Both the position numbers and the translations under genes were made by a program. This document shows, in pieces, positions 18,394-27,340 of a stretch of DNA of 61,757 nt. The DNA is from an uncultured Lachnospiraceae bacterium (lineage in GTDB: Bacteria; Bacillota; Clostridia; Lachnospirales; Lachnospiraceae). Location: the NCBI GenBank assembly GCA_934385475.1, contig CAKRPS010000012.1, positions 1 to 61,757 on the forward strand. Direction: 5' to 3'. The notes under the pieces were generated by a model. It searched no databases. It was given only the letters and a program-made list of their open reading frames with translations, and had not been told where the DNA came from. Each line of letters opens with the position of its first letter. The first letter of the stretch is position 1.

Positions 18394-18606
18394 ACCAAGA
18401 GAGAAATCTCTTCCTGAAAACAGGACACGAAGCATAAGGTGTTTGCTTCCGTTGCACTGGCAACGTTAAAACTTTGCGATTACTCTTTAGCATAGAGGAT
18501 AAATAAGCCGGACAGGTGAAAGGCCTGTGATTTGGTGGCAAAGCACCATAATGAAACCAGCCTTTTGAAATTGTGGAGAAACCTTTGTATCAAAGGTTTC
18601 TCTTTT
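18394..18606 (+). ncRNA. Unclassified structured leader or small RNA ending in a terminator
   Basis: Between a strong promoter and a perfect terminator lies about 180 bases rich in local hairpins: AGAGA/TCTCT and CCTG/CAGG near 18400-18425, GAAGCA/TGCTTC (18429-18448), CGTTGC/GCAACG (18450-18465), ACAGG/CCTGT (18512-18528) and GGTG/CACC (18534-18546). I cannot match it to a riboswitch family; it lacks T-box, SAM, cobalamin and c-di-GMP signatures. It could be an attenuating leader for the next gene or an independent small RNA. Confidence 0.5.
18576..18606 (+). terminator. Intrinsic terminator before the PBECR4-like gene
   Basis: A perfect 12-bp stem (18576-18587 with 18591-18602, loop TAT) is followed by four T. 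It sits 15 bases before the start codon of the next gene, so it separates the leader RNA from the coding region. Confidence 0.85.
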
Positions 18607-18621
18607 ACGTTAAGGAGAATT

Positions 18622-19302
18622 ATGAAGTGTAGAGTGCGGAATACAAGGATACTGACTTCTGAGGAATTGCTAGCAATATTGCATAAAAGCGCAATATTGT
18701 ATTCAGAATATGCTGACACTTCTCTATTGTTCATATTTAGAGAGAAAAAGTCAGATAAATATGATTATTATGAGACGAGATTTGGAAAGAATAATTTTAT
18801 GCATCTTGCAGGTATAAAAAGTGAGACTTTAGGTGCAAAAGAATTTTATGAGTTATGTGTTGAAGGAACGATTACCAGAGAAGATTGTACTCCGCGAAAG
18901 GATGCAAATACGATGTATTCAAAAGTGGCGATTATGGAGCAGATGCTGGAGTTAAGAAACAGCAGGTGCTATAAAATTGGAGAAAAGGATTTGGTAACAC
19001 GTGATAATGATTTTGAGATGGCCACTGGGAATTTGAATGGTGTAATAGGATACGATTCAAGAATAAAATTAAAAGGGACAAATAAGGTGGATGGAACAAA
19101 ATTGCCGATACCCACTACTTTGTTAAATAACCCCATAACGGACTATTGCTCCAGACCGCAGAAAATAATGTTCATTTTGCAGAAAATGGATGGCGAAAAA
19201 ACCTATAACAAATTATTCTTTGAGATTAAAAATGGTTTATTCCAAACGGAGCAAGAATTTTTTGGAGATGAGTTAAAAACTCTGATTGCCATAGATAAAT
19301 AA
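18622..19302 (+). CDS. PBECR4-like putative nuclease-fold protein
   Basis: The 226-residue protein starts at ATG 18622 with AAGGAG five bases upstream; an in-frame ATG at 18532 would translate through the terminator and is rejected. The central region FGKNNFMHLAGIKSETLGAKEFYELC, a following Lys/Thr segment and later K-x-A-I-M-E-Q-M helix resemble the PBECR4 family (phage Barnase-EndoU-ColicinE5/D-RelE-like). That fold is linked to RNA cleavage, but the activity here is unproven and the assignment is from memory of the pattern. The gene is more A+T-rich than its neighbours, has no signal peptide, and stands alone behind a structured leader RNA, suggesting acquisition. Confidence 0.6.
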   Translation: MKCRVRNTRILTSEELLAILHKSAILYSEYADTSLLFIFREKKSDKYDYYETRFGKNNFMHLAGIKSETLGAKEFYELCVEGTITREDCTPRKDANTMYSKVAIMEQMLELRNSRCYKIGEKDLVTRDNDFEMATGNLNGVIGYDSRIKLKGTNKVDGTKLPIPTTLLNNPITDYCSRPQKIMFILQKMDGEKTYNKLFFEIKNGLFQTEQEFFGDELKTLIAIDK

Positions 19303-19393
19303 AACGAATTGTAGAAAGACATCAAGGCAAGCGTTATTTTGCTTGCCTTAAAGTGTGTGACAAAAGGATTATGAAGAGTGGTTTAGAATTTGC

Positions 19394-19666
19394 CTAAACT
19401 TTTTTCTGCCGCATCCGCATCAGCTTGTCGATCCGGTCGATTTCCTCTGGAGTAGAGTACTGACGGATCGTCTCAATAATGAGATTCATTTCTTCATTGT
19501 CGAAGGAAACATTGTGTTCCTGTCCTTTTTTGGCTACGGAAAGCAAAAAAGGAAGCAGCTTTTCCTTGGAGAGCGACTGGCTTTCAAAAACCAGCGCCTG
19601 CAAGAAATCAAGCTTGGCTTTGTCTATATGTGCAATTGCAGGGTCCTGCATCCATTCTTCTGTCAT
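19394..19666 (-). CDS. Hypothetical protein with YSTPEEI motif, short paralogue
   Basis: This 90-residue protein is predicted helical, charged and cytosolic, with no signal or membrane segment. Near its end it carries IRQYSTPEEIDRIDKLMRM, which matches CLYSTPEEIKQLEQMQSM in the gene directly upstream, so the two share a module. It lies 21 bases downstream of that gene with an AGGAGGTATTTATCTC ribosome site, forming a two-gene operon. I do not recognise a function. The 91-base gap to the PBECR4-like gene contains a 9-bp inverted repeat (around 19323-19350) without a T-run. Confidence 0.75.
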   Translation of the reverse strand: MTEEWMQDPAIAHIDKAKLDFLQALVFESQSLSKEKLLPFLLSVAKKGQEHNVSFDNEEMNLIIETIRQYSTPEEIDRIDKLMRMRQKKV

Positions 19667-19687
19667 GAGATAAATACCTCCTGGTAA

Positions 19688-20188
19688 TTAGTTTTGAGGC
19701 TGCAAAAAGGCTTCATACATGGCCTTCTGTTCGGGAGTAAGCATGTTCATCAACATATCAAGCATAGAGGAAGAACCCTCCCCCTGCGCATCCGGGCCAA
19801 AGGGCATATCCATATCGGGGAAAAGTTCCTTCATACTGGCTATTGTCTGATTCATTTCCTGTAAGCTCTGCATCGTTTGCAACATCGACTGCATCTGCTC
19901 AAGCTGCTTTATTTCCTCTGGCGTGGAATACAGGCAGAGCTGACGGCAAAGATCGTGAAGATCGGAAAGTGATTTTGATTTGTTGCTGCATTCGCAGATC
20001 TGCAAAGGGTGTTTTCTTGTATATTCCATGGTGTATTGCAACTCCAGATATTTGATATAAACCGCAAGGTGCTTTTGCATAGGAGGGTCTATGTAGGGGA
20101 GGAGTATTTTCATTTTTTGGATCTGATTAGTTGTATACAGGGCATCGAATGCCATAACGTTTGTCGTTTCCTGTGATCTGTCGCCCAT
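19688..20188 (-). CDS. Hypothetical protein with YSTPEEI motif, long paralogue
   Basis: The 166-residue protein starts at the ATG at 20188 with AAGGGG eight bases upstream. Its N-terminal half is helical (MAFDALYTTNQIQKMKILLPYID), the middle contains LYSTPEEI shared with the next gene, and the C-terminus is Met-rich (MLDMLMNMLTPEQKAMYEAF). No enzyme motif is visible. The Met-rich amphipathic tail could mediate protein or membrane contact. Function unknown; the operon with the 90-residue paralogue suggests they act together. Confidence 0.75.
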   Translation of the reverse strand: MGDRSQETTNVMAFDALYTTNQIQKMKILLPYIDPPMQKHLAVYIKYLELQYTMEYTRKHPLQICECSNKSKSLSDLHDLCRQLCLYSTPEEIKQLEQMQSMLQTMQSLQEMNQTIASMKELFPDMDMPFGPDAQGEGSSSMLDMLMNMLTPEQKAMYEAFLQPQN

Positions 20189-20245
20189 AGTATGACCCCT
20201 TCTGATGCCTGCGATATCTCTGTACAGTATATGCTGCAAGAGAGA

Positions 20246-20275
20246 AAAATAGGCCCGAAGCCGAGCCTATTTTTT
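20246..20275. terminator. Bidirectional-looking terminator after the Cys-rich peptide gene
   Basis: AAAATAGGC (20246-20254) pairs with GCCTATTTT (20265-20273), flanked by A and T runs on either side. On the minus strand it ends the Cys-rich peptide transcript before the YSTPEEI operon. Confidence 0.78.
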
Positions 20276-20319
20276 GATATGCAAACAAGATATGAAGGGG
20301 TTGTGTCAGAAAAAAAGAA

Positions 20320-20565
20320 TTAGTTACCGCATCCGCAGCAGGAGAAGAGCAGGATGATCCAAATCAGGGAAGAACAGCAGTTATTATCGCCGTTATTTCC
20401 GAAAATGTTTCCGAGACTTGTTCCGTTACCGCATCCGCATCCGTTGTTGTTTCCACAGCAGGACAGAAGGAGAAGAATCCAAATGATAGAACTGCATCCG
20501 CATCCGTTGTTGTTATTGTTGTTGGTGTTGCTGCATCCGCACTGAGTTGCTGTTAAATCGCTCAT
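20320..20565 (-). CDS. Cys/Gly/Asn-rich small peptide with two WILLL-SCCG repeats
   Basis: The 81-residue product begins MSDLTATQCGCS and contains two near-identical units, CSSIIWILLLLSCCGN and CSSLIWIILLFSCCGC, separated by Asn/Gly/Cys-rich stretches, with about 14 Cys in all. It resembles small clostridial proteins labelled chorion-class high-cysteine (HCB) proteins, whose function is not known. Each hydrophobic unit is long enough to insert in or lie on a membrane, and the Cys could crosslink or bind metal. The ATG at 20565 has GGAGG six bases upstream. The upstream AC-16-CATAAGATA pattern resembles a sigma-K promoter, so a spore-surface role is possible but speculative. Confidence 0.8.
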   Translation of the reverse strand: MSDLTATQCGCSNTNNNNNNGCGCSSIIWILLLLSCCGNNNGCGCGNGTSLGNIFGNNGDNNCCSSLIWIILLFSCCGCGN

Positions 20566-20683
20566 GATGTGCCTCCACAATTATTTTATTTATGGTATAT
20601 CTTATGGTGGATGCTTGTATGTGTTTCCTTTGTGGAAGAATATTGATAAAATTTTTAAATTATAAAGCGATAATTAAAAAAGC

Positions 20684-20711
20684 TTGCATAAATTTCAAGA
20701 TATAGTAAAAT
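20684..20711 (+). promoter_or_regulatory. Promoter of the sortase-LRR operon
   Basis: TTGCAT (20684-20689), a 16-base spacer and TAAAAT (20706-20711) lie about 65 bases before the sortase start in the divergent gap. Confidence 0.55.
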
Positions 20712-20775
20712 AAAATTGTATGCAAACTAGAAATAGAGCATATGCCCGATTATACATAAAAGGAGCGATCCCCAA

Positions 20776-21945
20776 ATGGAGGGATTTGAGGTTGCAGGAA
20801 GAAGATTCCGAACAGAGGCAGATCGCAAAGCAGCAGAGAGGGATCTTAAAAAAATCGAAGAGATCAGAGCCCGCGTCAACATGCAGCAGCCGGGAGAGGT
20901 TATCAGGCTGTATGATGATATGCAGTCCGGACAGTACCGGTTTGAAACGGTAGTCGGCAATGATTTTGATGATGAAATCTATGAGCTGGCAACGAGATTC
21001 AAAAAACAGGGCTATACCAGAGACAGTCGGATCAATCCCAAGGAGCTTCGCAAAAAGAAGAAAGCCACGAAAAAGAAGCAGCCTGCAAAGGTTTCGGCAT
21101 CTAAGGAGGACAAGCCTGAGGAGCCGATGGATGCTGATATGCAGAAGATTGTCAAGCAGGAGCTGAAAAGGCGGGATGTGCGTAGGAGAGCATTGATCAT
21201 TGTGTGCAGTATTGTAGCGCTAGGGTGTTTCGGATATTTTGGAGCGTACTCCTATTATCTGGAAAAGAATACCATGGACTATGATGCACTGGCGCAGCTC
21301 AAGGGAGCGGACATGCTGACTCCGAGTGTAACGATTCATTACACACAGGAGGAAGAGGTGGATCTGGAGGTTCTCGACGAGTACAAAACACTGTACAATA
21401 AGAACAAAAGTCTAATCGGATGGCTTAAAATTGACGATACAAATATTGATTATCCTGTCATGCAGACAGCCAATAATGAATATTATCTGGATCACAACTA
21501 CAATCAGGAGTATGACAAAAACGGCAGTCTGTTTTTGGACAAGGATTGCGATGTTGTACACCGCAATACCAACCTGATCGTATATGGACATCACATGAAA
21601 TCCGGTAAGATGTTCGGAAACCTGAGCCAGTATGGAAACGAGAAGTACTGTAAGGCCCACGAGATCATTCAATTTGATACAATCTATGAAAAGGGAACCT
21701 ATCAGGTGATGTATGTATTCCGTACCAGGGTATACAACGAGGACGAGGTTGTATTTAAGTATTATCAGTTTCTGGATGCGGTGTCAGAGAAGGAGTTTAA
21801 TTCTAATATGCAGGAGATGGCAGAGCTGTCGCTGGTAGATACCGGTGTGACAGCAAGCTATGGGGACGAGCTTCTGACATTGTCAACCTGCGACAGCTCG
21901 GAGACGGATGGACGTTTCGTGGTGGTTGCAAAGAGAATAGAGTAG
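20776..21945 (+). CDS. srtB: Class B sortase with long cytoplasmic N-terminal region
   Basis: The 389-residue membrane transpeptidase joins sorting-signal proteins to the cell wall. A Lys-rich, helical cytoplasmic region (1-138, with the KKKKATKKKQPAK stretch) precedes one membrane segment (about 140-165) and an extracellular sortase B fold. Catalytic residues are visible: His272/273 in YGHHMKSGKMF, Cys372 in TLSTC, Arg380 in DGRFVVVAK. Most SrtB proteins have a far shorter N-terminus, so the cytoplasmic part is unusual. It lies 50 bases before a gene encoding a TPKTG surface protein, its probable substrate. Confidence 0.93.
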   Translation: MEGFEVAGRRFRTEADRKAAERDLKKIEEIRARVNMQQPGEVIRLYDDMQSGQYRFETVVGNDFDDEIYELATRFKKQGYTRDSRINPKELRKKKKATKKKQPAKVSASKEDKPEEPMDADMQKIVKQELKRRDVRRRALIIVCSIVALGCFGYFGAYSYYLEKNTMDYDALAQLKGADMLTPSVTIHYTQEEEVDLEVLDEYKTLYNKNKSLIGWLKIDDTNIDYPVMQTANNEYYLDHNYNQEYDKNGSLFLDKDCDVVHRNTNLIVYGHHMKSGKMFGNLSQYGNEKYCKAHEIIQFDTIYEKGTYQVMYVFRTRVYNEDEVVFKYYQFLDAVSEKEFNSNMQEMAELSLVDTGVTASYGDELLTLSTCDSSETDGRFVVVAKRIE

Positions 21946-21995
21946 ATTGCTAATTCATTAAAATAGATAGTTGGGGAATGATAAGGAGAGATACC

Positions 21996-24900
21996 ATGTC
22001 GAAAAAAATGCAGGGGAAGAAAAATAAGAGGGGACTGAAAAGAACCGTAAGACGCAGTATGGCTGCTATACTGATGATTACGGCGATTGCAGTTGCAGCA
22101 ATTCCGGTACCGGAGGTTAGCGCAGATGATCCTGACAGTACAGGAACTACATCAAATACCTGTCTTCAATGTGGACAGAAGCATGGGGAACTGGTGTATC
22201 AGGTAGATATTTCAGGCGCAGATGGTATAGTGGCAAGTACACCGGCGGTTGATCTGAACGACAAGACAAAGTATATTACAACACCAAATATTTTTATATC
22301 CAAAACAGCAGAGTATGGAATACTGGATTGGCAGTATAAACTGACCAGGACTGGCGATGGCAACAAGAGATATGTTTTGGATTATAATACTCGATATCTG
22401 GCGGAAGATGTTTATTTGAGAGATAATGTTGAAGGCGAATACGAAACAGTATCTATGGATACATATCGGGCATTTTATTATAATAAAGCAGACGGGCAGC
22501 CCAGGGTCGTTATAAAAACTTCAACGAAGACAGGGCCTAACTATGAACTGATAAAAAAATATTTTGCAAATTATGAGAGCTTTCGTAACTTTGATAAGGA
22601 TACGGAGGGCAACTATCCCATCATAGAGATTACAGCAGAGGACTTTAACAGCTATTATGGAACTCAGAGCGAAAGCATGAAACAGAAGTTCTTTTGCGAT
22701 AAAACAGAGGGATATCAGGGATATACCCTGTATGAGGTCATCGACAAGTTGGCAGATCGTGATCCATCAGACCCTGCTGATGTACATAGCTTTGTATTAA
22801 AATGGCTGGGTGAGGGAGCGCTGCCGTCCGGAACAATACTGGATAGCAATAATTTTAAGGTTAGCAAGACATATACAATTATCGGTATTGCCGATAAGGC
22901 TTTTGCACCGAAATCAGCCAGTGATTCTGCAGCGTACCGTATTAAGAATCTTACGCTAGGTGAGCAGATTAAAGAAATCGGAGATGAAGCCTTCAAGGGA
23001 TGTACAACCCTTCAGACAATCAATATCAGCAACGTTGACCGTATTGGAGATGGTGCTTTTAAGGGGTGTACGAATCTGCATTCGGTAACCATGAATCCGA
23101 CAGTGATCGGCGCGGAAGCTTTTCAGGGAACAAACCTTTCGGGAGAGGTGACACTGGGAAATGCCGTTACGAAAATTGGTGCAGGTGCATTTGCATACAG
23201 CCCGATTTCCGGAGTTAACTTTTCGAATTGTACAAATATAAATATTTCCAAATATGCATTCTACAACTGTACCAGTCTTACAAAGGTTAACTTTGGAGAT
23301 ACCAACAGAAGTCATGTCAAGAGCATGGGTAAGGGGTGCTTTGCAGTCGTAAATGCCAGTTCAGCAGGCATGACACAGTTTGAATTTCCTTTTAACCTGA
23401 AATCCGGAATAACAACCAAAGATGACCCGAGCGAGGGAATTGCGGACTATGTTCTGGCTGGAAGAAGTGCATTACAGAAGGTTACGATGCCGAAGGAGTT
23501 TAGTGGAGTTGTTCCAATCCATACCTTTTCAAATTGTAGAGGTCTTCAGAGCGTATTGTTCCCTGACAGTGCTGGAGATGCAAAATTTGACAAGAATCTG
23601 TTTAAATCGCTTAGCAATGAAGGATTTTATGTACAGGGACCGAAGATCAGCAGTACGACAGGAACAACTGCTGGTCCTCGATCCAGCACTTGGGATGCTA
23701 CGAATTACAATGATGTTCCAATTCCGTATTGCTATATAGAGAATGGAAGAACTTATTATGAGGTATGCAGTGACATATACCTTCTCAGTATTGACCAGTC
23801 AACAAATACATTAACCAAATGTGAATTGAAAGAGCCTGGTAAAAAACCGAAAGATGGTAAACTGATTATTCCGTCTTATGTGGGTATAACACCGGTTAAG
23901 AATATCGGCAACGGTTGCTTTAACGATACCAACCTGACAAAGTCTGTTAAGGATCTTGTGATTGGTGACAATATTGAAAACATCGCGGCAGGTGCATTTC
24001 AGAATACCGAAATAGCAGGTTCGACGGGAGTTACCAAGTGGCAGAATCTTTCCAGTGTTAAATTTGGAACCGGAATTAAGAGTATCGGTGAGAATGCGTT
24101 TGAGAATTGCTTTAATCTGACGGATGTAACCTTTGCAACGCCACAGGGACAGAATTATACTTCTTTGACGATTGGCAATAATGCGTTCCGTACAAACGGA
24201 GATGAATTGACATTCCATGCAGATATCAATGAAAATTATGCGCCGTTTAAGTATGCGATGAATCCAGACAATTATGTTAAGGATTCCAACGCCGGAGTAC
24301 GCATTCGCTATCAGAGCAGATGGGACAGCCCGGATTCCAAGCATCTTTCCGTTATGTACGGAGAATTTGATGATGGTAACGGATATATAACATTATTGGA
24401 CTATCCGGAGTACGATGAGATATTTGGTACATCTGCAGATATTTCCCTGCAACAGGAATTACAGGATTATCAGAAAAAGAGGGAGGCTGCTTTTTACCAA
24501 AAATATTCTGGTGCGGAATATGATGAGAAACGAAGAGCGTTTGCTGATGCTTGGGATTCTCAAAAAGAAGCTGCATATACTGATGCTCTATATGGTCCTT
24601 GGGTTAATGAAGATTTTTGCAAGGGTACATATACAGAAAAAAGTAGGACACTGCCCAAATGGAAATGGTGTACAACAACAGAAAATAAAAATATGGGGGA
24701 CTTGGTACGCCTTGAAGAGAAGGGACAGTCTCTGTATGATTTCTTCTTTGAACCGCTTGTTGTGGAGGCGGCCGACACCGATCCTAAACCATATTTTGAG
24801 CAGAACCCATTTGAGTTTATTGATAATTATCTCGAAGTGAAAAAAGCGAATCCGGATCAGACACCAAACAGAGATTCTGTAGTAGACTATAAGAGCTGGG

Positions 24901-27320
24901 ATGATTTTGAGCAGAGTATTATAGATTCTGTTTATAATATTACAATGCCGAGTTGTATCAATTCGATTGATGCACAGTCCTATAAGACTGGTAAGAAGAC
25001 AGCGACAAGCTATCGGACCTATTTTGGCGCCACATCTCCGGAGACGTTCCAGAAGAATACTTATGTGGAGTCTATTGAACTTCCGGGTGTAGAGATCATT
25101 CCGGACAATGCTTTTGGAGGCTGTACATCACTTGAAAGACTGGTTCTGTCAGACAAGTGTAAAGAGATTGGAACGCTGCCGTTTACGACAGACAATACAC
25201 CACCGGATAAGATAACTGACAGCTGTCCGAAACTTTGGTCGGTGACAATACCGGATACAAATACAAAATATAAAGCACAGAACGGTATTATCTACGAGGC
25301 AGATGATACCAATACGGGCAAATATAAGATTGTACAATGTGTGCAGAGACGTGGTGACAGCAATGTAAATGATGAGGGTGTTTCCAACAACACTGTATCT
25401 GCGGCTACAGATCCGTTGATCGCATCCGTGAATAAGATTGCAGACAGTGCATTTGAAAATTGTATTTACCTGAGAAATGCAGATTTAAGTGAAGCAACCA
25501 GTCTGGAAGAGATACCAGAGGCTTGTTTTAGGAACGATCAGAAGCTTGTCTCAGCAAATCTGCCGGTATCAGTCAACAGCATTAAGGCAGATGCGTTTGC
25601 AAATATTACAGACAGCAGTATGGACTACAGAGGAATTCCTGCTCTGGAACTGACAATTACCGGTAAGGAAGTATTCATCGCAACCGATGCGGTAGAACCG
25701 AAGAACGGTGTGCAGATTAACACATACAAGGATACATCTGCTTACGAGTATGGTACTTACTACCAGAGTAAGGGAAAGGGAATGACGGTGAAACTGATTT
25801 CCGACAGTTTCCTTGTGAAGTTCCTTGATTATAATTCAAGCATTATTAAATCCTTCTACGTGGAGGAGGGACATGTTCTTCGTCAGAATTCAGCTGATCC
25901 GACACAGGATGAGGTTCCGACGATGACGAACTCAACGTTTACCGGATGGAAGTCAGATACCGGAAAGTCTGTTTCTGATCCGATTACGGAGAACACAAAC
26001 TTTATTGCACAGTACGATGGTACCGTCGGTGGAAAATATATGGTTACTTTCTCTGATTCTATGGATGGATCAGTGTATAAGAGTATGACCGTGGAAGCCG
26101 GAACGACAATTTCAGCAGATGATTTCCCTTCACCGAAATATCATCAGGGCTATATCTTTGATAAGTGGCTTGGAACGGGCAATGCGACAGTAGGAAGCAC
26201 AATTACGGATACAACCGTGTTCCTCGCTCTTTATAAGGCAGAGGGCAGTGGAACTACCAGTGGAGGCAGTACGACGACGAGCGGTTCCAGCACAAGCAAC
26301 AGATCGACAAGTTCAACGAGCACTTCATCCAAGGCAAGCAGCTCGACGACAAGTTCAAGTTCCAATACAAGCTCCGGCTCCAGCACAAGCACAAGCAATA
26401 CATCGAATACATCCGGTTCCGGATCGACAGCTTCGATGTATACGGTTACCGTTGAGAACGGAAGCGGAAGCGGAAGCTATGCAGCCGGATCTACAGTTGT
26501 AATTGCAGCGAACACTCCTGCGGCAGGTATGGTATTCAGCAAATGGACAACCGAGTCGAACGGCGTGGCACTTGCCAGCGTGAGTATGTCGGCAACCACC
26601 TTTGTAATGCCGGCAAACAATGTTACCGTGACAGCAAACTATGTAGCAGGCAATGGAACGGCGGCAACTGCTGCAACGGGAACAAACGGAAATGGTACAA
26701 ATAATGGCAATAACGGTAATAATGCAGCCAACAACGGAAAGGGTAATACAACGGTAGACATTACGAAGCCGGGTATCTCGAATAAGGATCTTGCAACGGC
26801 CAATGTCAACGGTTCTTCCGATAACTTTATTGTGAAGATCACAGAGACCGATGAAGCGACAAGGGCAGTTGCGGCAGCGCTTACCAATAAGTACGGTACA
26901 CTGGACAATATCCTGTATTATGCAATGGATATCAGTCTGTATGATTCGACCGGAACTACAAAGATTACCAATACAGAAGGGTTATCCATTGATATCACGA
27001 TTCCGATTCCGGATGCGCTGGTTTCCTATGGTGGAAACAATATGGCCGGTGCGGTTGTGACAGGTGATCAGCTGGAAGATCTGAGTGAGAGATTTACGAC
27101 GATCAACGGTGTTCCTTGTATTTCGTTTACGGCAACGCACTTCTCGCCTTATACGATTTACGTTGACACAGGTAATCTGACAGAGGGTACACTCGATGTA
27201 ACACCTAAGACCGGTGATCCGATTCATCCGAAGTGGTTCCTGTCAATTGGTCTTGCCAGCCTGTCTCTGATCCTGTTGCTGAAGAAGGATAAGAGAAGCA
27301 GCAAGCCCAGAAAAGCATAA
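21996..27320 (+). CDS. BspA-like LRR surface protein with TPKTG sorting signal
   Basis: The 1774-residue protein has a basic N-terminus and signal peptide (cleavage near VSADDPD), several blocks of BspA-type leucine-rich repeats (about 290-570, 640-770 and 1010-1250; units such as IGDEAFKGCTTLQTINI), two InlB-like repeat domains (about 1290-1410), a Ser/Thr-rich linker (1413-1478), another repeat domain with GMVFSKWTTES, and a C-terminal domain also found in the next gene. It ends with TPKTGD (from residue 1736), a hydrophobic stretch and a basic tail: a sortase signal close to the (S/P)PxTG type used by clostridial SrtB. ATG 21996 has AAGGAG seven bases upstream. Likely an adhesin; ligand unknown. 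Confidence 0.9.
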   Translation: MSKKMQGKKNKRGLKRTVRRSMAAILMITAIAVAAIPVPEVSADDPDSTGTTSNTCLQCGQKHGELVYQVDISGADGIVASTPAVDLNDKTKYITTPNIFISKTAEYGILDWQYKLTRTGDGNKRYVLDYNTRYLAEDVYLRDNVEGEYETVSMDTYRAFYYNKADGQPRVVIKTSTKTGPNYELIKKYFANYESFRNFDKDTEGNYPIIEITAEDFNSYYGTQSESMKQKFFCDKTEGYQGYTLYEVIDKLADRDPSDPADVHSFVLKWLGEGALPSGTILDSNNFKVSKTYTIIGIADKAFAPKSASDSAAYRIKNLTLGEQIKEIGDEAFKGCTTLQTINISNVDRIGDGAFKGCTNLHSVTMNPTVIGAEAFQGTNLSGEVTLGNAVTKIGAGAFAYSPISGVNFSNCTNINISKYAFYNCTSLTKVNFGDTNRSHVKSMGKGCFAVVNASSAGMTQFEFPFNLKSGITTKDDPSEGIADYVLAGRSALQKVTMPKEFSGVVPIHTFSNCRGLQSVLFPDSAGDAKFDKNLFKSLSNEGFYVQGPKISSTTGTTAGPRSSTWDATNYNDVPIPYCYIENGRTYYEVCSDIYLLSIDQSTNTLTKCELKEPGKKPKDGKLIIPSYVGITPVKNIGNGCFNDTNLTKSVKDLVIGDNIENIAAGAFQNTEIAGSTGVTKWQNLSSVKFGTGIKSIGENAFENCFNLTDVTFATPQGQNYTSLTIGNNAFRTNGDELTFHADINENYAPFKYAMNPDNYVKDSNAGVRIRYQSRWDSPDSKHLSVMYGEFDDGNGYITLLDYPEYDEIFGTSADISLQQELQDYQKKREAAFYQKYSGAEYDEKRRAFADAWDSQKEAAYTDALYGPWVNEDFCKGTYTEKSRTLPKWKWCTTTENKNMGDLVRLEEKGQSLYDFFFEPLVVEAADTDPKPYFEQNPFEFIDNYLEVKKANPDQTPNRDSVVDYKSWDDFEQSIIDSVYNITMPSCINSIDAQSYKTGKKTATSYRTYFGATSPETFQKNTYVESIELPGVEIIPDNAFGGCTSLERLVLSDKCKEIGTLPFTTDNTPPDKITDSCPKLWSVTIPDTNTKYKAQNGIIYEADDTNTGKYKIVQCVQRRGDSNVNDEGVSNNTVSAATDPLIASVNKIADSAFENCIYLRNADLSEATSLEEIPEACFRNDQKLVSANLPVSVNSIKADAFANITDSSMDYRGIPALELTITGKEVFIATDAVEPKNGVQINTYKDTSAYEYGTYYQSKGKGMTVKLISDSFLVKFLDYNSSIIKSFYVEEGHVLRQNSADPTQDEVPTMTNSTFTGWKSDTGKSVSDPITENTNFIAQYDGTVGGKYMVTFSDSMDGSVYKSMTVEAGTTISADDFPSPKYHQGYIFDKWLGTGNATVGSTITDTTVFLALYKAEGSGTTSGGSTTTSGSSTSNRSTSSTSTSSKASSSTTSSSSNTSSGSSTSTSNTSNTSGSGSTASMYTVTVENGSGSGSYAAGSTVVIAANTPAAGMVFSKWTTESNGVALASVSMSATTFVMPANNVTVTANYVAGNGTAATAATGTNGNGTNNGNNGNNAANNGKGNTTVDITKPGISNKDLATANVNGSSDNFIVKITETDEATRAVAAALTNKYGTLDNILYYAMDISLYDSTGTTKITNTEGLSIDITIPIPDALVSYGGNNMAGAVVTGDQLEDLSERFTTINGVPCISFTATHFSPYTIYVDTGNLTEGTLDVTPKTGDPIHPKWFLSIGLASLSLILLLKKDKRSSKPRKA

Positions 27321-27340
27321 CAACAGCATGGGAGAATCCT

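Noticed and set aside
18394..18606. c-di-GMP (GEMM), SAM, cobalamin or T-box riboswitch in the 18.4-kb leader
   Set aside because: A GCAAAGC string and GAAA loop recall GEMM, but the order of conserved segments and the GGACGCAAAGC core are missing, and no other family signature fits.
19323..19350. Inverted repeat after the PBECR4-like gene as a terminator
   Set aside because: The 9-bp stem has no T-run on either strand; kept only as a note.
26248..26502. Ala/Arg/Gln-rich frame within the LRR protein gene
   Set aside because: It is an out-of-frame reading of the Ser/Thr-rich linker.
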